A DNA stretch of 64,000 nt from positions 62,001 through 126,000 of the forward strand of contig NZ_MIEH01000010.1 in NCBI RefSeq assembly GCF_001754075.1, given 5' to 3'. Shown here one piece after another: positions 8,473-16,134 of this stretch. The notes beneath the pieces are model-generated. The model did no database searches. It saw only the letters and a program-made list of their open reading frames with translations, and was not told the origin of the DNA. Numbering within the stretch: position 1 is the stretch's first letter; the number at the start of each line of letters is the position of its first letter. A program made the position numbers and the translations under genes. The stretch comes from Merdimonas faecis (lineage in GTDB: Bacteria > Bacillota > Clostridia > Lachnospirales > Lachnospiraceae).

Positions 8473-9370
8473 GAAAATCAGAATCGGCAGCAGGAAAAGC
8501 CGTCTGGCGGTGATACAGACAGAACTTGTGATGGAAATGATCCGGGAAACCCATCCGGAGATTGAGCTGGAGCTTATCACGATGGAAACCACCGGGGACC
8601 GCCGGCTGGACGTGACATTGGATAAGATCGGCGGTAAGGGACTGTTTGTCAAGGAACTGGACCGGGCTCTTCTTGAGGGCAGGATCGACCTGGCGGTCCA
8701 CAGCTTAAAGGATATGCCGATGGAAGAGTCTTCAAAGATCCCTATCCTGGGATATACAAAGAGAGAGGATGTCCGGGATGTGCTGGTGCTTCCGGAGAGC
8801 GGAAAACCCTGGGAGGGCCGGGGCGTGATCGGCTGCTCTTCCTTCAGAAGGAGAATCCAGGGCGAGAGGCTGTTCCCGCAGGCAGAGTTTCGGAGTATCC
8901 GGGGAAATGTCCTGACCAGGCTTGAGAAGCTGGACCGGGGAGAATACGATGCACTGATCCTGGCTGCGGCAGGCTTAAAACGGCTGGGACTTGAACATCG
9001 GATCTGCCGCTATTTTTCTGCAGAAGAGATCCTTCCGGCGGCCGGGCAGGGGATTTTGGCTGTCCAGGGACGCGCCGGAGAGGATTATGGGTTCCTGGAG
9101 ACTTTGGCAAAGGAAGGGGCCGGGGCGGAAGCTCTGGCAGAGAGAGCCTTTGTCCGGTATCTGGACGGGGGATGCTCTTCGCCGGTGGCAGCCTATGCCA
9201 GAGTAGAGAAAGGCAGGTTGTATTTGCGGGGACTTTATTATATAGAAGAGAAAGGTTCCTATACTCTCGGAAGCAGAGAAGGAAGATCGGAGGATGCGGA
9301 AGAGATCGGCGTCCTTCTGGCAGAGGAAATGGAGCGAAAGTATGGAAGAAAGGGAGGTGCCGGAGCATAA
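8462..9370 (+). CDS. hemC: Porphobilinogen deaminase HemC
   Basis: Polymerises four porphobilinogens into hydroxymethylbilane. The protein (302 aa) shows IGSRKSRLAVIQTE at the N-terminus, KIGGKGLFVKELDRALLEGRIDLAVHSLKDMP with the active-site Asp region, and FLDGGCSSPVAA-type sequence with the cofactor-binding cysteine at about residue 238 (here YLDGGCSSPVAAYARV). The start overlaps the preceding gene and the TAA overlaps the next ATG as TAATG, so the operon is tightly coupled. Confidence 0.95.
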   Translation: MMSRKIRIGSRKSRLAVIQTELVMEMIRETHPEIELELITMETTGDRRLDVTLDKIGGKGLFVKELDRALLEGRIDLAVHSLKDMPMEESSKIPILGYTKREDVRDVLVLPESGKPWEGRGVIGCSSFRRRIQGERLFPQAEFRSIRGNVLTRLEKLDRGEYDALILAAAGLKRLGLEHRICRYFSAEEILPAAGQGILAVQGRAGEDYGFLETLAKEGAGAEALAERAFVRYLDGGCSSPVAAYARVEKGRLYLRGLYYIEEKGSYTLGSREGRSEDAEEIGVLLAEEMERKYGRKGGAGA

Positions 9371-10881
9371 TGGAACATCAAGAGACAGGGAAAGTATGGC
9401 TTGCAGGCGCAGGGCCTGGAGATGCCGGACTTCTGACACGCAAGGCAGAGCAGGTGCTGGAGTCGGCGGACGTGGTGGTTTACGATCACCTGGTGGGCCG
9501 GGATATTCTGGCCAGGATCAGGCCGGATCAGAAAGCCGTGAATGTGGGAAAAATCTCCGGGCACCATCCGATCCCGCAGGAGGAGATAGGCCAGATCCTG
9601 GTGGAAGAAGCCCGGCAGGGGAAGCAGGTTGTCCGGCTGAAGGGCGGGGATCCCTTCCTGTTTGGCAGGGGAGGAGAAGAGCTGTTAAAGCTTAAGGAAG
9701 CGGGAATCCCATTCGAGGTCATCCCGGGGGTGACGTCCGCCCTGGCTGTCCCGGCCTATGCAGGGATTCCGGTGACTCACCGGGACTATGTTTCCTCTCT
9801 GCATATCGTGACCGGGCATAAAAAGAAGAACGGAGAGCTGGAGTGTGACTATCCGGCTCTGGTGCAGGCGGGGGGGACCCTCGTCTTCCTGATGGGAGTA
9901 ACGGCGCTTCCCGATATCGTAAAAGGACTCCTCGATGCGGGGATGGATCCGCAGATGCCCTCCGCTGTCATACAGGAGGGAACCCTGGCCGGACAGAGAA
10001 AAGTATTGGCGCCGCTTGCAGAGCTTTTAGAAGCCTGCTGGAAGGAAGAGATCCAGCCGCCGGCCATTATTGTAGTGGGCCAGGTGTGCCGGCTGTCAGA
10101 AGAGATTTCCTGGTATGAGAAGCTTCCTCTTTCCGGGATGCGGGTACTGGTGACCAGGCCAAGAGAACTGATCTCTTCTATGGCAGAAAGACTGCGAAAG
10201 AAAGGTGCGGAGGTGCTGGAGGTTCCGGCGATCAACACACGTGCCGTAAAAAGCGACAGACTGGCAGAGTGCCTGAAGGAAACAAAAAGCTGCGACTGGA
10301 TCGTATTTACCAGCCAGATCGGTGTGCGCGTCTTTTTCGAGTACCTGGAAGAACATGGCCTGGATATCAGGAATACTTATCCGGCCCGTTTTGCCGTGAT
10401 CGGAGAAGGAACCAGGAAGGCTCTTGGAAAATATGGCATCCGGGCAGATCTGATGCCGGAAACCTATGAAGGGGAAGCCCTGGCCCGCAGTCTGGAAGCC
10501 CTGGACGTCAAAGGGAAAAGGATCCTGATCCCCAGGTCGGCATCCGGCAATCCTAAGCTTACAGAGATCCTGGAAAAAGCAGGAGCCCGGACGGAGGATA
10601 TTCCGACCTATGAGACCGTATATGAACCGTGTCAGGCGTTGGATATCTGCCGGGAGATTGACGCCGGGAAGATTGACTGTGTGACGTTTACCAGCAGCTC
10701 CACGGTCCACGGTTTTGCCGCGGTCAGTGAGGGGGCGGACTATACCAGATTTACCGCCGCCTGCATCGGACGGCAGACCATGGAGACGGCAGAAAGCTAC
10801 GGCATGAATTGCCGGATGGCCGAGAAGGCTACGATAGAAAGTCTGACAGAATTAGTAGAAAGGATACAGAAAGACAGATGA
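9370..10881 (+). CDS. cobA-hemD: Fused uroporphyrinogen-III C-methyltransferase / uroporphyrinogen-III synthase (CobA-HemD)
   Basis: Two-domain protein (503 aa). Residues about 1-245 are the SAM-dependent methyltransferase CobA, with VWLAGAGPGDAGLLTRKA, VYDHLV, VRLKGGDPFLFGRGGEE and IPVTHRDYVSS motifs; it turns uroporphyrinogen III into precorrin-2. Residues about 255-503 are HemD, with VLVTRPRE, DWIVFTSQIGVRVFFE and TFTSSSTVHGF; it cyclises hydroxymethylbilane to uroporphyrinogen III. This fusion is common in Clostridia. The ATG overlaps the hemC stop (TAATG), which decides the start against a longer in-frame opening at 9172. It overlaps hemB by an ATGA. Confidence 0.95.
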   Translation: MEHQETGKVWLAGAGPGDAGLLTRKAEQVLESADVVVYDHLVGRDILARIRPDQKAVNVGKISGHHPIPQEEIGQILVEEARQGKQVVRLKGGDPFLFGRGGEELLKLKEAGIPFEVIPGVTSALAVPAYAGIPVTHRDYVSSLHIVTGHKKKNGELECDYPALVQAGGTLVFLMGVTALPDIVKGLLDAGMDPQMPSAVIQEGTLAGQRKVLAPLAELLEACWKEEIQPPAIIVVGQVCRLSEEISWYEKLPLSGMRVLVTRPRELISSMAERLRKKGAEVLEVPAINTRAVKSDRLAECLKETKSCDWIVFTSQIGVRVFFEYLEEHGLDIRNTYPARFAVIGEGTRKALGKYGIRADLMPETYEGEALARSLEALDVKGKRILIPRSASGNPKLTEILEKAGARTEDIPTYETVYEPCQALDICREIDAGKIDCVTFTSSSTVHGFAAVSEGADYTRFTAACIGRQTMETAESYGMNCRMAEKATIESLTELVERIQKDR

Positions 10882-11855
10882 TAAAAAGACCCAGAAGATT
10901 AAGAAAAACAGAAATACTTCGGAAAATGGTGCGGGAAACCAGAATAGATCAGGCATCCCTGATCTATCCCATGTTTGTCCGGGACGGAGAGGGAATCCGG
11001 GAAGAAATCCCTTCTATGGCGGGACAGTACCGTTACAGTGTAGATAGGATGTATGAGGAACTGGAGAAGCTAAGCGATGCGGGAGTAGGGGCGGTCATGC
11101 TCTTTGGGATTCCGGATCATAAGGACGAAAAGGGAAGTCAGGCTTATGCCGAAGACGGCGTGATCCAGAGAGCGCTCTGGGAGGCGAAAAAAAGATTTCC
11201 CGATCTTTACTATATTACGGACGTCTGCCTTTGTGAGTATACCTCTCACGGACACTGCGGGATGCTTAAAGGTTGTGAGGTGGACAATGACTCCACTCTG
11301 GAACTTTTGGCTAAGACGGCCCTCTCCCATGTGCAGGCCGGCGCGGACATGGTCGCTCCTTCCGATATGATGGACGGCCGGGTGGGAAAGATCCGGACGG
11401 TTCTGGACGCAGAAGGATATGAAGACATTCCGATCATGTCCTATGCGGTGAAATATGCCTCCGGATTTTATGCGCCTTTCCGTGATGCGGCAAAGAGCGC
11501 TCCGGCATTTGGGGACCGGAAAAGCTACCAGATGGATTATCATAACAGCAGGGAGGGAATCAAAGAGATCCTGCTGGATGAAGAGGAAGGCGCAGATATT
11601 GTTATGGTCAAGCCGGCGCTTGCCTATCTGGATATGATCGCCAAGGCAAAGGAAGCCACAAATCTTCCGATCGCCGCCTACAGCGTCAGTGGAGAATATG
11701 CCATGATCAAGGCGGCGGCAGAAAAAGGATGGATCATGGAAGACCAGATCGTATGTGAGACTGCAGTGGCGGCTTTCCGTGCCGGCGCTCAGAGCTATCT
11801 GACTTATTATGCAAAGGAACTGGCCGGATTTATCAAAGAGGGCCGGATTGGATAA
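10878..11855 (+). CDS. hemB: Delta-aminolevulinic acid dehydratase (porphobilinogen synthase) HemB
   Basis: Condenses two aminolevulinates to porphobilinogen (325 aa). YITDVCLCEYTSHGHCG supplies the cysteines of the zinc-type active site; the two Schiff-base lysines are in SYAVKYASGFYAPFRDA and MVKPALAYLD. The start ATG overlaps the cobA-hemD stop as ATGA. It is the last gene of the operon, followed by a hairpin at 11886. hemA and hemL, which often sit in such clusters, are not present here. Confidence 0.95.
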   Translation: MIKRPRRLRKTEILRKMVRETRIDQASLIYPMFVRDGEGIREEIPSMAGQYRYSVDRMYEELEKLSDAGVGAVMLFGIPDHKDEKGSQAYAEDGVIQRALWEAKKRFPDLYYITDVCLCEYTSHGHCGMLKGCEVDNDSTLELLAKTALSHVQAGADMVAPSDMMDGRVGKIRTVLDAEGYEDIPIMSYAVKYASGFYAPFRDAAKSAPAFGDRKSYQMDYHNSREGIKEILLDEEEGADIVMVKPALAYLDMIAKAKEATNLPIAAYSVSGEYAMIKAAAEKGWIMEDQIVCETAVAAFRAGAQSYLTYYAKELAGFIKEGRIG

Positions 11856-11885
11856 AAAATAGAAAAAAGAAGAAAAAAAGAGTTG

Positions 11886-11915
11886 ACCCTGGTATGATAC
11901 CAGGGTTTATTCTTG
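11886..11915 (+). terminator. Rho-independent terminator after hemB
   Basis: Perfect 9-bp arms (ACCCTGGTA / TACCAGGGT) with a 3-nt loop, followed by a T-rich run at 11905-11914. It ends the sirC-hemC-cobA/hemD-hemB operon. Confidence 0.75.
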
Positions 11916-11946
11916 TGGTGAGATAAAAAACAGGAGGAATGATAAT

Positions 11947-12648
11947 ATGTTTCGGCGGATCGCTTCCGCGGTTTTAAAAGATTGTAAACGGGTATTTACC
12001 CCGCAGACGATACTGTGTATTGTGATTGGCACGGCCATTGCCTCTTTCGGACTTCACAATATCCATCAGAGAACAGGGATTACAGAAGGAGGCGTGTTGG
12101 GAATGATCCTGCTTCTTCATCACTGGTTCGGAATTCCGGCAGCCATTGCGTCACCGGTGCTGGATCTGATCTGTTATTTTGCAGCATTCAGGCTGCTTGG
12201 AAAAGACTTTCTAAAAACGTCGGCTCTGGCCAGTGTCTGTCTGGCAGGATGGTTCTTCCTTTGGGAACGGCTGCCGTATTTCCTTCCGGATCTGTCAGGG
12301 CATCCGCTGGCAGCAGCAGTGGCCGGCGCGGCATTTATCGGTCTGGGAGTAGGTCTGGTCGTTCGCCGCGGCGCATCATCCGGCGGGGATGATGCCCTTG
12401 CCATGGCTATATCAAAAGCGTCAGGATGCCGGATCGCGGCGGCGTATCTTTTTACAGACCTGACAGTGCTTTTGCTGTCTCTTAGCTATATTCCTTTCCG
12501 GCAGATCGCATTTTCGCTCATTACAGTAACCTTATCCTCTACGCTTCTGGATCTGGTAAAAAGTATATCCCTCCAGGATTTCTTAAGAACTGCCGGCCTG
12601 AGTACGGCTGAGAATGATAATGGCAGCCGTAGTGAGGACCAGGCCTAG
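11947..12648 (+). CDS. YitT family membrane protein
   Basis: Integral membrane protein (233 aa) with about five to six hydrophobic segments, the first after a basic N-terminus. GITEGGVLGMILLLHHWFGIPAAIASPVLDL and GLVVRRGASSGGDDALAMAIS match the YitT/DUF161 pattern of glycine-rich helices. Unlike many YitT proteins it lacks the usual C-terminal soluble DUF2179 domain, so it is a short member. Function of the family is unsettled. AGGAGG precedes the ATG. Its last 66 nt overlap the 3' end of the opposite-strand EamA gene. Confidence 0.8.
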   Translation: MFRRIASAVLKDCKRVFTPQTILCIVIGTAIASFGLHNIHQRTGITEGGVLGMILLLHHWFGIPAAIASPVLDLICYFAAFRLLGKDFLKTSALASVCLAGWFFLWERLPYFLPDLSGHPLAAAVAGAAFIGLGVGLVVRRGASSGGDDALAMAISKASGCRIAAAYLFTDLTVLLLSLSYIPFRQIAFSLITVTLSSTLLDLVKSISLQDFLRTAGLSTAENDNGSRSEDQA

Positions 12649-13500
12649 AAAGGACAGGAGCGTGGGCTGTTCGGCAAAGAAAAGAAAGCCAAACAGCATT
12701 GCGGCGGCCGGTTCGCTGGCCGCCAGGATAGAGGCGGTCCCTGCGTCAATGCAGCTTAATCCTATCGTGTAAAACACATAGGGAAGGGTGGAGGTAATCA
12801 AAGAGTGGAGCAGCATAAACCAGGGCATCCAGGGCCATCCCTTTTCAATCGTTGTGCCAATGCAGTCCCAGTCAGTCCCGGGAATCAGAAAGATCAGGGA
12901 GGCCGCCAGACAGTAGAAGGTAATGGTCAGAGCGTGATAGCCCCGCTCCATGGCCGCCTTGCTGAAAATACTGTACAGGGCGTAGAAAAAGGCGGATCCG
13001 ATCCCGCACAGGACGGCAATAGGAGAGACTGGGGATCCGGAAATATTTTCCAGCACCCCGCTTACAAGTACACAGCCGAGCAAAGCGACGGCCATGCAGA
13101 TCCCTTTCTGCAGGGTCATTTTTTCGTGGAAAAAGAGAACAGAAAAAGTCACGACAAACAGAGGCGACATGCTAAGAAGCACAGAAGCAAGAGCCAGTGT
13201 GCCGTGTCCTATCGCTTCATTATAGGTAAGGTTGATGCCGAACATCCCTAAGATTCCGCCACCCAGGAATACCCAAAGATCTCTCAGGCGGATCTTTAAG
13301 AAAGAACGGTCGTAGAGAAAGAGGCCAATACCAAGCAAAGTGACGGATACGATGATCCTGGTAAACAGCATAGTGAAGTTGTCCATACCCATGGCGTCAA
13401 ATCTGCGTACAAAAACACCGCCGGAGCCCCACATAATGCCGGAGAGCACCGGAAGGATCAGAATCACCCTGAATTTTGGCGAGTCGGTTTTATGATACAT
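12583..13500 (-). CDS. EamA/DMT family transporter
   Basis: About ten hydrophobic helices in 305 aa arranged as two EamA repeats; the first has MWGSGGVFVRRF and GHGTLALASVLLSMSPLFV, the second FFYALYSIFSKAAMERGY and DAGTASILAASEPAAAMLFGFLFFAEQPT. Members export or import amino acids, nucleobases or similar metabolites; the substrate is not predictable. Position downstream of tyrA-aroA may hint at an aromatic compound, but that is inference only. ATG 13500 is chosen because CAGGAAT lies upstream; the longer reading from 13539 has no ribosome binding site. Confidence 0.8.
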   Translation of the reverse strand: MYHKTDSPKFRVILILPVLSGIMWGSGGVFVRRFDAMGMDNFTMLFTRIIVSVTLLGIGLFLYDRSFLKIRLRDLWVFLGGGILGMFGINLTYNEAIGHGTLALASVLLSMSPLFVVTFSVLFFHEKMTLQKGICMAVALLGCVLVSGVLENISGSPVSPIAVLCGIGSAFFYALYSIFSKAAMERGYHALTITFYCLAASLIFLIPGTDWDCIGTTIEKGWPWMPWFMLLHSLITSTLPYVFYTIGLSCIDAGTASILAASEPAAAMLFGFLFFAEQPTLLSFLGLVLTTAAIIILSRTQAGSS

Positions 13501-13554
13501 AAATATTCCTGCTTTCTTTCTTATTCGTAATACAGCCATGATAGCATATTTGAT

Positions 13555-14859
13555 CTATTTGCCGGAGAGATCCATAAGCTGGGCAAAGAATCCTGGGTAG
13601 GATACATCCACACACTGGCTGTCCAGGATCGTTGTGGTTCCTTCAGCGGCCAGTGCGGCGACAGAAAATGCCATGGCGATCCGGTGATCCAGATGGCTCT
13701 GGATCTGTGTGCCCTTCAGAGCCCCGGTACCATGAATGATCATGCCGTCCTCAGTGGGGATAATCTCTGCACCCATAGCAAGTAGATTTTCAGTTACGGT
13801 CTGGATACGGTTGGTCTCTTTTACCTTTAGCTCGGCAGCGTCACGGATCACGGTAGTACCCTCGGCGAAAGCTGCCATGACAGCCAGGATCGGAATCTCA
13901 TCGATCAGCGAGGGGATCACGGCTCCTTCGATGACAGTACCGGTCAGAGGCTTTGGCGTAACCAGGAGATCGGCTGTTTCCTCCCCTCCCTGGCTTTGGC
14001 GGTTAAGATAACCAATGTCCGCACCCATTTTCCGGCATACCTCCAGGAATCCGGCACGGGTGGGGTTGATGCCCACGTTTTTTACCAGAAGCCGGGAGCC
14101 TGGAACCAGGAGACCTGCAGCGATAAAGTAAGCAGCAGAAGAAATGTCGCCGGGTACTTGTATTTTCTGTCCGTATAATTCTGCGCAGGGAGACACACTG
14201 GCTGTAGCGCTGCCGTCTGCATGGAGTTCAGAGGAGATATCTGCGCCAAAGCTGCCAAGCATCAGTTCCGTGTGGTTCCTGGAAAGGACAGGCTCGGTGA
14301 CAGAGACCGGACTGTCTGCATACAATCCTGCCAGTAAAACAGATGATTTAACCTGGGCAGATGCCACGGGAGAGACATATCGGATCCCGTGGAGTGTTCC
14401 CGGTTCGATGCGAAGAGGCGCACAGTTATTATCCTGGATGCTGGTGATTCGGGCGCCCATCTGATTCAACGGATCCATGATCCGTTTCATAGGCCGGGAG
14501 TTTAAGGAATCATCACCGGAGAGTACGGAAGAAAAATTCTGTCCGGATAAAATGCCGCAGATCAGGCGGGTGGTGGTTCCGCTGTTTCCGGTATCCAGTA
14601 TCCCCCGCGGCGCTTTCAGTCCGCGAAGTCCCCGGCCATGCACCAGGACAAGGTCTTTGGACTGCTCGATCTCTATCCCCATTTTCTGGAAGCAGTGGAT
14701 GGTGGAAAGACAGTCCGCCCCGTTTAAAAAGTGGGAGATCTCAGTGGTGCCTCTGGCGATGGAACCCAGCATTACGGCCCGGTGAGAAATAGATTTATCG
14801 CCGGGTATCTGTACTTCTCCTTTTAATGCTCCCATTGCTTTGATTTCTTTAACGCTCAT
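13555..14859 (-). CDS. aroA: 3-phosphoshikimate 1-carboxyvinyltransferase (EPSP synthase) AroA
   Basis: Shikimate pathway enzyme (434 aa) transferring the enolpyruvyl group of PEP to shikimate 3-phosphate. Seen are VQIPGDKSISHRAVMLGS near residue 15, LDTGNSGTTTRLICGIL, the central GDDSLNSRPMKRIMDPL, and AELKVKETNRIQTVTENL with DHRIAMAFSVAAL near the end. It starts inside the end of the prephenate dehydrogenase gene (11-nt overlap), so the two are co-transcribed. Confidence 0.95.
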   Translation of the reverse strand: MSVKEIKAMGALKGEVQIPGDKSISHRAVMLGSIARGTTEISHFLNGADCLSTIHCFQKMGIEIEQSKDLVLVHGRGLRGLKAPRGILDTGNSGTTTRLICGILSGQNFSSVLSGDDSLNSRPMKRIMDPLNQMGARITSIQDNNCAPLRIEPGTLHGIRYVSPVASAQVKSSVLLAGLYADSPVSVTEPVLSRNHTELMLGSFGADISSELHADGSATASVSPCAELYGQKIQVPGDISSAAYFIAAGLLVPGSRLLVKNVGINPTRAGFLEVCRKMGADIGYLNRQSQGGEETADLLVTPKPLTGTVIEGAVIPSLIDEIPILAVMAAFAEGTTVIRDAAELKVKETNRIQTVTENLLAMGAEIIPTEDGMIIHGTGALKGTQIQSHLDHRIAMAFSVAALAAEGTTTILDSQCVDVSYPGFFAQLMDLSGK

Positions 14860-15943
14860 ATACTATATACCTGAATTTCTGCAGCAGTTCAGCCGCTTTT
14901 TCCTGGGCGGCCTCTTCATAGAACTCAATCCGCAGAACCCCTTCTTCAAATTCTCGGTTATGGACGATGCCGATATTCTTGATATTGATGCCGCCTGATG
15001 CCAGAATCGTGGCAATGGCAGCGATACCTCCGGCCTCGTCGATGATATCGCAGTAAACGGCAAAGGCTTTCTTGATCGGTCCGGAGGATGTATCGGAGAT
15101 AGAATTGCGGTAATTTCTGGAGCTGTCAAACAGCTGATAGATCCATTGTTCATCTCCGGAAGCAATACGTTCTCTGGCTGTTTTCAGAGAAGCGATATAA
15201 GAATCCAGGATCCGGGTAAGATTATCCTTGTTTTTTACACAGATATGCTGCCACATGGTAGGGGAGGAGGAAGCGATGCGGGTCAGATCCTTAAAACCTC
15301 CCGCTGCCAGACTCTTCATCAGTTCATCTTCGGTATCGGTATCTCTGACCAGTCCGACCAGGCTTGCCGCAATAACATGAGGAAGGTGGCTGATCGTGCC
15401 GGTCACGTAGTCGTGGGTCCGGTCGTCAAGAAGGATGGGCAGAGCTTTCAGACTCTGGACAAACTCAGCGTAGGCCTTTGTTTTTTCCTCTGAAACTTTA
15501 TCTGTCGGAGTCAGCACATAGTATGCGTTTTCCAGGAGCATGGCCTTGGAATTGGCATAGCCGCTTTTCTCCGAACCAGCCATGGGATGGCCGCCTATGA
15601 AGTATTCCTCAATTCCCAGCCGCTCCACTTCCCGGTGGATACTGGATTTGACGCTGCCTACGTCTGTAAGGATGCAGTCTGTGTCCAGGTAGCGTACCAG
15701 CTGTTTCAGGTAAGCTGTGTTACAGGACACAGGAGCGCATAGAAACAGATAGCGGCAATGATAAAAATTGTCATCAATGGTGGTGGCGGCTACGTCAATG
15801 ACAGATTCCTGGGTAGCGAGCGCCAGAGTTTCTTTATTTTTATCGAAGGCTACGATCTCATAATCAGGATAATACTGGCGGACAGCCTTGGCAATGGAGC
15901 CGCCGATCAGTCCGAGACCGATAAAGCCGATCTTTGGTTTCAT
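14849..15943 (-). CDS. tyrA: Prephenate dehydrogenase with C-terminal ACT domain (TyrA)
   Basis: Oxidatively decarboxylates prephenate to 4-hydroxyphenylpyruvate for tyrosine. The N-terminal Rossmann motif IGFIGLGLIGGSIAKA spans residues 5-20; DVGSVKSSI, FIGGHPMAGSEKSGY and GTISHLPHVIAASL are conserved catalytic blocks. Residues about 295-364 form an ACT domain (IATILASGGINIKNIG), the usual site for tyrosine feedback. Length of 364 aa is normal. An AAGGAAG site precedes the ATG. It heads a minus-strand operon with aroA and probably the EamA gene. Confidence 0.92.
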   Translation of the reverse strand: MKPKIGFIGLGLIGGSIAKAVRQYYPDYEIVAFDKNKETLALATQESVIDVAATTIDDNFYHCRYLFLCAPVSCNTAYLKQLVRYLDTDCILTDVGSVKSSIHREVERLGIEEYFIGGHPMAGSEKSGYANSKAMLLENAYYVLTPTDKVSEEKTKAYAEFVQSLKALPILLDDRTHDYVTGTISHLPHVIAASLVGLVRDTDTEDELMKSLAAGGFKDLTRIASSSPTMWQHICVKNKDNLTRILDSYIASLKTARERIASGDEQWIYQLFDSSRNYRNSISDTSSGPIKKAFAVYCDIIDEAGGIAAIATILASGGINIKNIGIVHNREFEEGVLRIEFYEEAAQEKAAELLQKFRYIVYER

Positions 15944-15980
15944 AAAAGGTCTTCCTTTCTTTGTCAGTTATTCAGAAAAT

Positions 15981-16010
15981 ATTGTAACCTTTCAGATACT
16001 GCTTTGTCAA
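15981..16010 (-). promoter_or_regulatory. Predicted sigma-A promoter of tyrA-aroA
   Basis: On the minus strand TTGACA (16010-16005), an 18-bp spacer and TACAAT (15986-15981) lie 38 nt before the tyrA start. Confidence 0.65.
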
Positions 16011-16067
16011 TCCTTTCACACTTTAAAGTAAAAAAGCGCCAGAAACTGTAAAAAATGCATAAATGAG

Positions 16068-16096
16068 TTGTAATATCCTGAAATTTTTAGTACAAT
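16068..16096 (+). promoter_or_regulatory. Predicted sigma-A promoter of the EF-G-like gene
   Basis: TTGTAA (16068-16073), 17-bp spacer, TACAAT (16091-16096), about 38 nt before the start codon. It is back to back with the tyrA promoter. Confidence 0.65.
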
Positions 16097-16134
16097 GTAC
16101 ACATGAGATTTTACCAATAAGGAGGCAGCACAAT

